A stretch of 23,416 nucleotides of DNA, taken from positions 1 through 23,416 of IMG/VR virus record IMGVR_UViG_3300018876_000102; one strand, given 5' to 3'. A program made the position numbers and the translations under genes. Below the pieces are notes generated by a model, which saw only the letters and a program-made list of their open reading frames with translations, was not told the origin of the DNA and did not search any database. Origin of the DNA: a virus. Shown here in pieces: positions 1 through 6,768 of the stretch (its first letter is position 1; each line of letters opens with the position of its first letter).

Positions 1-2043
1 AGCAACACCTTCTGGTCCTTTTGGAAAAGTTCCTGTGTTCTTATCATAAAAAGATTTAATAAATTCTGCTAAACCTTCTAGTGTATGTTCTTCACCATCT
101 GAAGTTTTAAACTTAGTGCCTTTTTTAGCGCCTTGTGCTTTTAGGTCTTGAACTTTTTTGCTAAATTCATTGCCTTCAGTTTCTTGGCTTTCCATATCCA
201 TAATATCGCCTGCTATATCACCGTGAAACTCTTGTCTATCAATTTCGTGTCTCACTTTATCAAAGCCATCTGTTTTAATTTTTTCAATGTAGTCTTGATA
301 AATTTTGTCTGCATAGGATTCGTCTGGCTCATTGCTACCTGTGATTTCATCTTCAAGTCTTTTAATACATTCTTCTGCATCATCACAATCTTGAATGATT
401 TCCATTCCTGTAGTAACTGCTAGATCCCAAGCATTGCCGCCTTCTGCAACTTCAACTGATTCTTCTTTATTAAGTAATTCTTCTTGATGTTTTTTAAGTT
501 CTTCAATGCTATCAAACTCGCCTGTAATCTCATTGTCTTTAATGCTATAGAATTTGCCACCTTTATTAATAGCAGCAAGTCCATATTTGTTAAAACCTTT
601 TGACATATCTTCTTGTTGTGGTTCAACTTCGTCTGCTCCTGCTGCTGGAGCGTCTGCCATATCACCAAAATCTAATTCACCTAGCACGTCTGGTGCATTT
701 TCTTCAACCCAAGCCTTTACCATTGGACGAACATCTTGTTCTGGTTCTGCCTTTTTAATATCTTGCTCTAATTTAGGGTCTTCAATTATACCTTCCAAAC
801 TAGTGATAGCATTTGTGCCATCTACGCCTGCTTGAAATTCTGTGTTTAGTAAACCATTTAACTTTTTAATCATGTCTACTTTTTCTTCATCGTCAGCCAT
901 TATTAGTGGAGATTCTTCGCCTAGTTGGTTGACCCAGTTTTCAAAACTTGCCATTGGATCTTCTGAAACTTTATCTTCTGATTGTTCTTCTACTTTTTCA
1001 TCTGTTAATCCGACTATGTCGTCATAGCCTACTGTTTCTTCTTCCTTCATTAATTTGTAAATGATAGGAAATGCATTAGCAATATCTTCTTTAAAGTTTT
1101 TAACTGTAAATTTTTCTTTGTATTCTTCCATTACATCATCTGGCACTTCAACTGCCTCTGGTGCTTGAAACTCTGCTACATAATTTTCGTAATGTGCCTG
1201 TTTAGATAATTTTGCAACTCTTTCTCTTAGTCCGTCAAGTTGTGCTTTACTGCGTTCAACGATTGAATTAGTGTCGGAGTTCATTAAATCGTTACGTACA
1301 CAGTAGTTTGTAAAACTTTTTAGTTGAGCAATTTCTTCACTCATTTTGATAAGACTTTCACCAATTGCATCATAAGGCAAACCGCCGTTTGCTACGTGAC
1401 GCTGCATTGCTCTAGCACCTGCTAAATGAATGAAAGGATATTTAAATCTTTCCCCGTCTTGATTTTCTACAAATAGTGCTGAAATATTTCTGCTTCTATC
1501 TCCAGGTTTTTGTTCAAAATCATCAGCAAGTTTTTTGCTGTGTTTAATTATAAGTCTTGTATCCATTAACTTTTGGAAACTCTGCGTCTTAGTTCCATAA
1601 AGGTTGCTCTCATTCATTACTGTTTCTCCGACGGGTTTTGTAATTGTATCATTATCAGATTGTGGTGTAGAGTGTTGGCTAAGAAAAGCATAATCACGCT
1701 TATCTAAATTATCTTTTGCAATGTCTCTTGTGTCAAATGCTAGTAATCTTCTTTTAGCAAACATTCTAAGTTCTTTAAGGAAACCATACCAATTATCTTT
1801 TTGATCAGTATCCATTCCTTCTGTAATACCACTTGAAAAGTATACTTTCATTGAATTAGGTTCTGCTAAACTTATGCTCACATGCCCTATATTTTTGTCG
1901 TTTTCTGTATAATCGAAATCGAAAAAACGAGCAGACTCAGGATTAATTGTTATTTGTCCTGTTGCTTCGCCTAGTTTTAAACCAGTAAATCTGCTTCTAA
2001 TCTTATAAAACAGATCTGTTGAAATATTATTGGTGCTATCCAT
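1..2043 (-). CDS. Large conserved acidic protein, C-terminus cut by window edge
   Basis: An open frame of 681 codons runs from an ATG at 2043 to the left edge without a stop, so the gene is partial. I do not recognise a named family. From memory the N-terminal half resembles conserved hypothetical proteins of marine T4-like phages, including a stretch near residues 180-225 containing GERFKYPFIHLAGARAM and RHVANGG. Residues 1-110 look globular. The region around 240-300 is helical and charged. Beyond about residue 310 the chain is strongly acidic and low in complexity, with Ala/Pro/Asp/Glu linkers near 465-480. A NEPDESYAD motif at about residue 580 recalls NEPDEEYKD in the acidic protein encoded at 4141-4866. 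The gene starts 13 bases after the gp17 stop. It has no Shine-Dalgarno sequence, but GATAAATA lies 7 bases before the ATG. Position among late genes suggests a virion or morphogenesis role, which is inference. Confidence 0.8.
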   Translation of the reverse strand, partial: MDSTNNISTDLFYKIRSRFTGLKLGEATGQITINPESARFFDFDYTENDKNIGHVSISLAEPNSMKVYFSSGITEGMDTDQKDNWYGFLKELRMFAKRRLLAFDTRDIAKDNLDKRDYAFLSQHSTPQSDNDTITKPVGETVMNESNLYGTKTQSFQKLMDTRLIIKHSKKLADDFEQKPGDRSRNISALFVENQDGERFKYPFIHLAGARAMQRHVANGGLPYDAIGESLIKMSEEIAQLKSFTNYCVRNDLMNSDTNSIVERSKAQLDGLRERVAKLSKQAHYENYVAEFQAPEAVEVPDDVMEEYKEKFTVKNFKEDIANAFPIIYKLMKEEETVGYDDIVGLTDEKVEEQSEDKVSEDPMASFENWVNQLGEESPLIMADDEEKVDMIKKLNGLLNTEFQAGVDGTNAITSLEGIIEDPKLEQDIKKAEPEQDVRPMVKAWVEENAPDVLGELDFGDMADAPAAGADEVEPQQEDMSKGFNKYGLAAINKGGKFYSIKDNEITGEFDSIEELKKHQEELLNKEESVEVAEGGNAWDLAVTTGMEIIQDCDDAEECIKRLEDEITGSNEPDESYADKIYQDYIEKIKTDGFDKVRHEIDRQEFHGDIAGDIMDMESQETEGNEFSKKVQDLKAQGAKKGTKFKTSDGEEHTLEGLAEFIKSFYDKNTGTFPKGPEGVA

Positions 2044-2050
2044 AGTAAAG

Positions 2051-2058
2051 TATTTATC
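2051..2058 (-). promoter_or_regulatory. T4-like late promoter motif GATAAATA upstream of the left-edge gene
   Basis: The minus strand reads GATAAATAC followed by six more bases and then the ATG at 2043. The motif overlaps the TGA stop of gp17. It matches the T4 late consensus TATAAATA at six of eight positions and shares TAAATAC with eight other sites in the window. Promoter function is inferred from this recurrence. Confidence 0.6.
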
Positions 2059-3646
2059 AAAAACCGCCAGATACGAATATTGGCATTGGATACTCGTCTT
2101 CTGTCATTCTCTCCGTCAATTTTTCGTATATTTTAGGATCCCAATCAGCCAATTGATTAGCCATCCTTACAATAAGCAGACAAGCACTAACTAAATCGTC
2201 ATGCTCTCCTGTTTTTGCGTTATATCCTACTCCTGTTGCTACAAATGTCTTTAATTCAGATATTAGAGGCTTGCTGTTTATGACCATTTTGTTTTTTTCT
2301 ATTGCGTTTTTCAGTCCGCTACATGCTGTGATCTTAGTTTTGTGTGTTGTATTATACCCTTTTCTGAATTTCCTTACATGTCCTTTTCTAATAGGTTCTG
2401 ATAAAAACAGTCCATGGAAATTTTCTTCTCCTATATCTTTAATTACTACTAATGCTGCTTCGCCTATTGTGTTATTTTCACAACTATAGTAAATTGTAGG
2501 ATTTGAATTACCGCCAGCAACTTGTTCATCAAAGATATATTGTAAAATGCTTTTCAAATGTCTAATTTGTTGTTGCACAGGTGTAAGATTGTGTCGCCAC
2601 TCTCCTACCTGTTCCATTGATGGCATTTCAAATATTTGTATTGCTGCATAGTCTCCTCCTGTACCTAAACTAGGATCAAGTGCTAACAAATAAGTTGCTT
2701 TAGGATTAATCTTTTTATACCAACGTGTCTGTCCCATATTTTGTATAGGTTCTTTGCCTTCAAGTTCTGCAAGTTTAACACTGTTAATAAGTGTTTCATC
2801 AAAAATCAAGAACTCGCAATCAAACTCACGTCTAAATCTTTCTTCACCAATTTTCGCACGTTCTTCTTGTGCCCATTCTTCGTCTCTATCAGGATGTTCG
2901 TCCCATGGTGCAAAGAAAGGAAAAAATCCATTTGTTCCTACAACATTATCATTTCCATATTCGTCAAACTTTTTATTGGCTTCGGTCCATATCTGTGCAA
3001 ACTGATCTTCGTCTGAGTTTGGTGTGCTTGTAACTATTGCTTTACCACCTGTTGACAGTGTTGGAGAAAGTGCAGTCCAAAACTCTCGAGCTTTCTCTGG
3101 CGGTTGCACAAATGCAAACTCATCACAGTATATTAATGAAAGTGATTTACCACGTCCAGTATCTTCTGTTGTAGTAGTTGCTTGTATTCTACTACCGTTA
3201 TCAAATTCAATTGTGTTCCTGTTGTATGTATAGATACCTGCACGAATAAAGTCTGGCAAATTTTCATAACCAAATCTATATCTATTCATGATGTCTTGTG
3301 CACCTGTGTACTTGTGTGCAGCAATTAAAACTTGTGCTTCAGGAGTAAACATACAATACCACAAAAGGTATGCAGCCGCACAAGTAGTTTTACCCATCTG
3401 TCTTGGCAACATAGCAATTGTATATCTATGATCGTGATAGGCTCTTAATAATTCTTCTTGATATCCGTATGGGACAAAAGGCATACTGCCTTTAGTTGGA
3501 TGTTGTATATGAATAAAGTTTTTTGCAAAATATAAAGGACCTTCTTTAGGATCCATGCATCCTTCTAGATGTTTAACTTCATCTAGTGTATATTTTTGCT
3601 TTGTATGGGCCTTCTTAATTTGAACGCCATCTAAACTCTTTGCCAT
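2057..3646 (-). CDS. 17: Terminase large subunit gp17 (packaging ATPase and nuclease)
   Basis: This is the motor that pumps concatemeric DNA into the prohead through the portal and cuts it at headful. It has 529 residues, shorter than T4 gp17 (610). The N-terminal ATPase shows a Walker A of the gp17 type at about 80-88 (LPRQMGKTT), a Walker B at about 171-178 (LIYCDEFA) and the coupling motif TSTPN at 206-210. The C-terminal RNase H-like nuclease keeps three acidic residues: D324 in LALDPSLGTGGDYAAI, E390 in SCENNTIGEAAL, and D483/D484 in GEHDDLVSACL, matching T4 D401, E458 and D542. All catalytic motifs are intact, so the enzyme should be active. It is preceded by a UUCG-loop hairpin and a perfect TATAAATA whose last base is 5 bases from the ATG. 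No Shine-Dalgarno sequence is visible, so it appears to be its own transcription unit. Confidence 0.97.
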   Translation of the reverse strand: MAKSLDGVQIKKAHTKQKYTLDEVKHLEGCMDPKEGPLYFAKNFIHIQHPTKGSMPFVPYGYQEELLRAYHDHRYTIAMLPRQMGKTTCAAAYLLWYCMFTPEAQVLIAAHKYTGAQDIMNRYRFGYENLPDFIRAGIYTYNRNTIEFDNGSRIQATTTTEDTGRGKSLSLIYCDEFAFVQPPEKAREFWTALSPTLSTGGKAIVTSTPNSDEDQFAQIWTEANKKFDEYGNDNVVGTNGFFPFFAPWDEHPDRDEEWAQEERAKIGEERFRREFDCEFLIFDETLINSVKLAELEGKEPIQNMGQTRWYKKINPKATYLLALDPSLGTGGDYAAIQIFEMPSMEQVGEWRHNLTPVQQQIRHLKSILQYIFDEQVAGGNSNPTIYYSCENNTIGEAALVVIKDIGEENFHGLFLSEPIRKGHVRKFRKGYNTTHKTKITACSGLKNAIEKNKMVINSKPLISELKTFVATGVGYNAKTGEHDDLVSACLLIVRMANQLADWDPKIYEKLTERMTEDEYPMPIFVSGGF

Positions 3647-3651
3647 ACTAG

Positions 3652-3659
3652 TATTTATA
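3652..3659 (-). promoter_or_regulatory. Perfect T4 late promoter TATAAATA upstream of gp17
   Basis: The minus strand reads TATAAATACTAGTATGG, with the ATG being the gp17 start. The octamer is identical to the T4 late consensus. Only five bases separate it from the start codon and no Shine-Dalgarno sequence lies between, so transcription would begin at or next to the initiation codon. Confidence 0.8.
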
Positions 3660-3664
3660 GAAGG

Positions 3665-3688
3665 AAATAGGCTCCGAAGAGCCTATTT
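3665..3688 (-). terminator. Stem-loop terminator with UUCG tetraloop
   Basis: AAATAGGCTC (3665-3674) and GAGCCTATTT (3679-3688) form a perfect 10-bp stem around a four-base loop. Read on the minus strand the loop is TTCG closed by C and G, the extra-stable C(UUCG)G form common in T4 terminators. It lies 21 bases past the stop of the 142-residue gene and just before the gp17 promoter. The U-tract is short, so termination may be partial. The stem is symmetric and could also act on the plus strand. Confidence 0.8.
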
Positions 3689-3709
3689 GGATAGTATGAA
3701 ATCTATGAT

Positions 3710-4138
3710 TTATGCGAAATCAAATGATGTTTTAACTGTTGCAGTTACAGCAGTCATATCGAAGTTGTTATTTCCGTATGTAGCACCTAGTGCAATACAT
3801 TCATCTTCAATTTGTTCTACTAGTGTTTCTGCTCCAGCACCATCATAATCTAACGATGCATTTGATTGTTCAACTGCAAAACACATTTTTTGGTTAGTTG
3901 CATGTAAGTCGCCTCTAATAACAATAGTACAATACTTACCAATAATTTCGATAAGTCCTTGGATTGCTTCATTAGCACCTGTTTCAGCATTTGCTGCTGC
4001 TCCAAAATCAACTTCAAAAAATGTTAAATTTTTTCCACCTGGGAAATCAATAGCAGTAACATCTGATGCAGGTTGTCTATTCGCTGCAACTAATACTGAA
4101 CTACCACCGCCAATTGTTGATGTTAATAAGTCTGCCAT
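3710..4138 (-). CDS. Conserved hypothetical protein, 142 residues, probable virion component
   Basis: I do not recognise this protein. It has 142 residues, is acidic and Ala/Gly/Thr-rich, and lacks a signal peptide or membrane segment. A predicted strand-rich middle (about 36-90, with FFEVDF, YCTIVIRGDL and KMCFAV) is followed by an acidic helix (LVEQIEDECIALGA) and a strand-like end (VTATVKTSFDF). The beginning and end resemble small phage tail, decoration or tube-like proteins, but this is impression only. It starts 2 bases before the end of the intergenic spacer after the acidic gene, with a good Shine-Dalgarno AAAGGAG at 4146-4152, 7 bases from the ATG. It ends at a UUCG-loop terminator, so it is the last gene of its operon. 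Confidence 0.85.
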   Translation of the reverse strand: MADLLTSTIGGGSSVLVAANRQPASDVTAIDFPGGKNLTFFEVDFGAAANAETGANEAIQGLIEIIGKYCTIVIRGDLHATNQKMCFAVEQSNASLDYDGAGAETLVEQIEDECIALGATYGNNNFDMTAVTATVKTSFDFA

Positions 4139-4140
4139 CT

Positions 4141-4866
4141 TTATGCTCCTTTATGTTCTTCTAATGCTTTAAGCAATTGCTCTTTAATAGAATTACGTAA
4201 TTCAGCCTCACCAACTTTTTGCATTGGATTATCTCCACCAGCAACTTTTGGATGTGTTCCTTTACGTCTATTCATTCCGCCTGCTGTCTTTTGTGTAATG
4301 TAGTCTATATCTTTATATTCTTCATCAGGCTCATTAGCATATGCTTCTTCTTTATCTTTTTCTTCCTTGTCGTCTTTTTCCATATCATGGTCATCCATAT
4401 CATGATCCATATCACCGTCTTTATCTAGTGACTTAATCATAACATGATCTTTGTCGTGGTCTTTAGGAAGATCTTTTTCTCCGCCTGGCATATCATCGTT
4501 GTCGCCATCGAAGTCTGGTAATAATTTGTTTATAGGCTTAGGCATTGGCGGTCCTTCTGGTCCGTCCATTGGTCCGTCCATTCCTGGTGCCATAATTGAC
4601 ATAGTAGGAATTTCTGGCATATCAGGTTTCATATCACCCTTCATTTTTGCAATTAGTGCCATTACATCGTCAATTGCATCACCTTGTGCATTTATGTTAA
4701 TGCTCATTGAAGCCTTATCTTTTTCTTCTGCAGGTGGCATACTTGGTGCCATCATTGGCGGCATCTCATTCATTCCACATTCTTCAGTGCTTTGATCTAC
4801 TACAGGTGCTTCGGTTTTAACACCGTCTAGTTCCTGCATTCTGGCTAGTAACTGATTAAAATCCAT
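4141..4866 (-). CDS. Acidic Asp/His/Met-rich protein, marine T4-like family
   Basis: This 241-residue protein is largely low in complexity. A short N-terminal helix (MDFNQLLARMQELDG) precedes a Met/Pro-rich linker (about 30-50) and SMSININAQGDAIDDVMALI (about 53-72). Gly/Pro/Met repeats follow near 93-110, then a dense Asp/His/Lys stretch (about 117-170) with DHDKDH and DHDMDDHD. The conserved-looking tail carries YANEPDEEY and GDNPMQKVGEAELR. From memory, proteins with this N-terminus and NEPDEEY tail recur in marine T4-like phages, but I know of no function. The acidic, disordered composition resembles prohead core or DNA-mimic proteins, and the Asp/His cluster could bind divalent metal. 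Both ideas are inference. The start overlaps the preceding stop as TAATG, with Shine-Dalgarno GGGGAG at 4873-4878. Confidence 0.85.
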   Translation of the reverse strand: MDFNQLLARMQELDGVKTEAPVVDQSTEECGMNEMPPMMAPSMPPAEEKDKASMSININAQGDAIDDVMALIAKMKGDMKPDMPEIPTMSIMAPGMDGPMDGPEGPPMPKPINKLLPDFDGDNDDMPGGEKDLPKDHDKDHVMIKSLDKDGDMDHDMDDHDMEKDDKEEKDKEEAYANEPDEEYKDIDYITQKTAGGMNRRKGTHPKVAGGDNPMQKVGEAELRNSIKEQLLKALEEHKGA

Positions 4867-5456
4867 TATTTACTCCCCACAGGACTTGCAACCCCTGCTT
4901 TATCTTGTTTTAATTTTGGTGTATCTTGATAAACATCTGCTTTTAGTTTATCATGACCTAGTTCTTTTTTTCTTGCTTTTGCTTCTTTAGAAAGTTCCTT
5001 CAAAAAACTTTTATTAAAGTCGTCTCCAAAATATTCTTTGTGCTTAATTTTCATGCCATCTTTATATTCGTTGTCATGTAGTAATGCACCTTCATAATCT
5101 GCTTTGCTGCCCATAGTAATTTGATCAATTTCAGTTGGACTTGAGCTATTTCTAACCTTGTAATATCCTGCTTCGCAACATCCCATTTCAAAAATTTCTT
5201 TTTCAATTTCGCTTGTTGTGATTGGATACTCAGTCATTACATCAAATGTATGCACTTCTAGATTTTTCAATGTTGGAAAATCATGTGGTACTTCTGTGAC
5301 TGGTGTAGTTTTCATTGCTTCAAATTGCAGTATACCACGATTTTCTAATCTTGCTTTCAAATCGTCTGCAAAACTTTCGGGCAAATCACCTGCAACTTTA
5401 ACCTTAAAACTATAGGTTTTCTTTGATTCTGATATATATTCTTTTAACGTCTTCAT
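4866..5456 (-). CDS. Probable prohead-packaged protein with capsid-targeting-like N-terminus
   Basis: The 196-residue product begins MKTLKEYISESKK. T4 internal head proteins begin with a capsid-targeting peptide of the form MKTYQEFIAEA, cut by prohead protease gp21 after the Glu of a (L/I)xE site. Here I8-S9-E10 followed by Ser fits both length and cleavage rule. The next domain (about 14-110) mixes strands and helices (YSFKVKVAGDLPESFADDL, then LEVHTFDVMTEYP) and contains a CC pair in EMGCCEAGYY. The C-terminal third is lysine-rich and helical, ending SPVGSK. I do not recognise that domain by name, though similar proteins occur in marine myoviruses. AATAAATA lies 5 bases before the ATG and overlaps the gp16 stop. 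The assignment rests on the N-terminal motif and is inference. Confidence 0.85.
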   Translation of the reverse strand: MKTLKEYISESKKTYSFKVKVAGDLPESFADDLKARLENRGILQFEAMKTTPVTEVPHDFPTLKNLEVHTFDVMTEYPITTSEIEKEIFEMGCCEAGYYKVRNSSSPTEIDQITMGSKADYEGALLHDNEYKDGMKIKHKEYFGDDFNKSFLKELSKEAKARKKELGHDKLKADVYQDTPKLKQDKAGVASPVGSK

Positions 5457-5461
5457 GTATG

Positions 5462-5469
5462 TATTTATT
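5462..5469 (-). promoter_or_regulatory. T4-like late promoter motif AATAAATA
   Basis: The minus strand reads AATAAATACATACATG, ending in the start codon of the 196-residue gene. The TAAATAC core contains the TAA stop of the upstream gp16 gene. Spacing from octamer to ATG is 5 bases. An AAAGGA just upstream is too far (about 12 bases) to be an ordinary Shine-Dalgarno sequence. Confidence 0.65.
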
Positions 5470-5953
5470 CCTTTTCGCTTAATTTCTTAATTAATTCATT
5501 GCGATCAAGCATTACATAGCCCTTTCCGTCAAGCACATCGTTAGGATCTTCAGGCGCATCTTGGTCCAATTTTAATTTTTTCAACTGTAAATCAACTGCT
5601 TTTAGTTTCTTATCTACTTTGGCAGTTTTAGCATCAATGGCGTTTTTAAGCATACTACTAGCAACTTCAAATATACGTCCGCTGTAACGCACTTCTACAT
5701 TCATACCTAAATCCATCAAATCATCATATGCTTTTTCTGCTTTGTCTGCAAGACTATCTAGGTCTTTTTCTTCCATATGATCTAATTCTTGTATTTTAGG
5801 CAGACTGCTTGTAATTTTACTTACTTCTTTATAACTGTCGTCAACACTTCTAATTTGCTGCGGTGTTACTTCTACAGGGGCAGTTTGCTCCTGCTTTTGT
5901 AATGCAGTTTCTTTGTCTTCCATATTAAACAGTTCTTCTAGTTTCTTAGTCAT
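5465..5953 (-). CDS. 16: Probable terminase small subunit gp16
   Basis: The 162-residue protein has the size of T4 gp16 (164). Residues 35-60 carry RSVDDSYKEVSKITSSLPKI, like the DDxYxxVR region of gp16. Residues 60-130 are a long charged helical segment (DLDSLADKAEKAYDDLMDLG, then a coiled coil rich in Lys/Leu), matching the oligomerising coiled coil of small terminases. Gp16 forms a ring that recognises DNA and regulates gp17. The gene is separated from gp17 by three genes, unlike T4 where 16 and 17 adjoin. It starts 8 bases after the gp4 stop. Upstream GATAAGTA is a one-base variant of the late motif, 5 bases from the ATG, and no Shine-Dalgarno sequence is visible. Similarity to known gp16 is moderate and judged by eye. 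Confidence 0.7.
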   Translation of the reverse strand: MTKKLEELFNMEDKETALQKQEQTAPVEVTPQQIRSVDDSYKEVSKITSSLPKIQELDHMEEKDLDSLADKAEKAYDDLMDLGMNVEVRYSGRIFEVASSMLKNAIDAKTAKVDKKLKAVDLQLKKLKLDQDAPEDPNDVLDGKGYVMLDRNELIKKLSEKE

Positions 5954-5961
5954 AATAATAC

Positions 5962-6402
5962 TTATCGTCTTTTCTGGCCGGTGTGAAAAATATCTTCTTC
6001 ATTTACAATACGAAATCTTACACGCTTTTGTTTACACCATGCCGATGCTGCTTCCCATTTTGCCATATTCTTAACATACTGTTCTTGATTGTATCTGCTT
6101 TTTCCTACACTTTCACGCATGGTTTGATTTTTAGGTTTTACTTCAATTACTTCTGCTCTTTTCTTTCCACCTTTTTCATTATACACAACAAAAAAGTCTG
6201 GAACATAGATCGAGTACTTTCCTGTAAAAGGATCTCTATAAGGTATCTTAATACTTTCACTCGCCCATGTTTCTACACCCGGATGTTCATCTAACATTCT
6301 CATAAAAACAAATTCCCAACTACTACGAGCAAGAGGAGTTTTAGTCCCAACATACTTTCCGGGATTTTTCATTTCGAATCTGCCTTGAGCAAACTTAGGC
6401 AT
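5962..6402 (-). CDS. 4: Head completion protein gp4 (TnsA-type nuclease fold)
   Basis: The product has 146 residues against 150 in T4 gp4. In T4 this protein is needed to finish filled heads so tails can attach, and it has a PD-(D/E)xK nuclease fold related to TnsA. Conserved blocks are visible: GRFEMKNPGKYVG at 7-19, the SSWEFVFMRMLDEHPGVETWA block at 28-47, IPYRDPFTGKYSIYVPDFFV at 53-72, and the catalytic EVIEVKPKNQT at 84-94. Putative active-site residues are E30, D69, E87 and K89, all present. The basic C-terminus ends GQKRR. The start codon overlaps the stop of the upstream 121-residue gene as TAATG, indicating translational coupling. It lies just upstream of the small terminase in the same minus-strand run. 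Confidence 0.9.
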   Translation of the reverse strand: MPKFAQGRFEMKNPGKYVGTKTPLARSSWEFVFMRMLDEHPGVETWASESIKIPYRDPFTGKYSIYVPDFFVVYNEKGGKKRAEVIEVKPKNQTMRESVGKSRYNQEQYVKNMAKWEAASAWCKQKRVRFRIVNEEDIFHTGQKRR

Positions 6403-6767
6403 TATGCTACCACATTACGTTGTTTTGTAATATCTGGTGATGGTTTCCTATAACCTAATGTGGATGTCGCAGGTCTATTATTGTTTAGTATTTCTGAAAC
6501 TATTCCACTAAGTTCTAATCCCTCTATCTTTTTTAAATCATCAAGTATACTAAAAATTTTTACATTTTCTAATTTAGCCTGTTTAAGAATACTCATAGAA
6601 ATTGTCTGAGCTGCTTCTTTACTGAACCCTCTGCTTTCAAAAAATCCTATTGTTGCATCAACTTCTGTTGCATTAAATTCTAAAGGTGCAGTTCCATAGG
6701 TATCAAAAAATAGTTTTGTTTTTGCTGCACTATCTGTAATTGGTTTTGCTGGTAAATTTGTAGCCAT
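6402..6767 (-). CDS. Conserved marine T4-like protein, 121 residues, unknown function
   Basis: I do not recognise a named family. From memory, similar proteins of about 120 residues lie beside gp4 in marine T4-like phages. The N-terminal half has TYGTAPLEFNATEVDATIGF followed by FESRGFSKEAAQTISMSILK, a helix-turn-helix-like pair of amphipathic helices. A third helix block (NVKIFSILDDLKKIEGLEL) and the tail TSTLGYRKP follow. Its predicted helical make-up and position between the tail protein at 6769-7881 and gp4 suggest a small assembly or virion component. No catalytic motif is apparent. The start lies 1 base past the upstream stop, and TATAAGTA (a variant of the late octamer) ends 6 bases before the ATG. 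Confidence 0.85.
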   Translation of the reverse strand: MATNLPAKPITDSAAKTKLFFDTYGTAPLEFNATEVDATIGFFESRGFSKEAAQTISMSILKQAKLENVKIFSILDDLKKIEGLELSGIVSEILNNNRPATSTLGYRKPSPDITKQRNVVA

Positions 6768-6768
6768 G

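Noticed and set aside
148-1027. Several plus-strand open frames opposite the left-edge gene
   Set aside because: They are antisense to a continuous 681-codon minus-strand frame with clear protein character. Their own translations are hydrophobic or Ser-rich shadow sequences.
5953-5964. GATAAGTA before gp16 and TATAAGTA before the 121-residue gene as late promoters
   Set aside because: They deviate at a core position (TAAGTA rather than TAAATA). They are mentioned with the genes but not listed as promoters.
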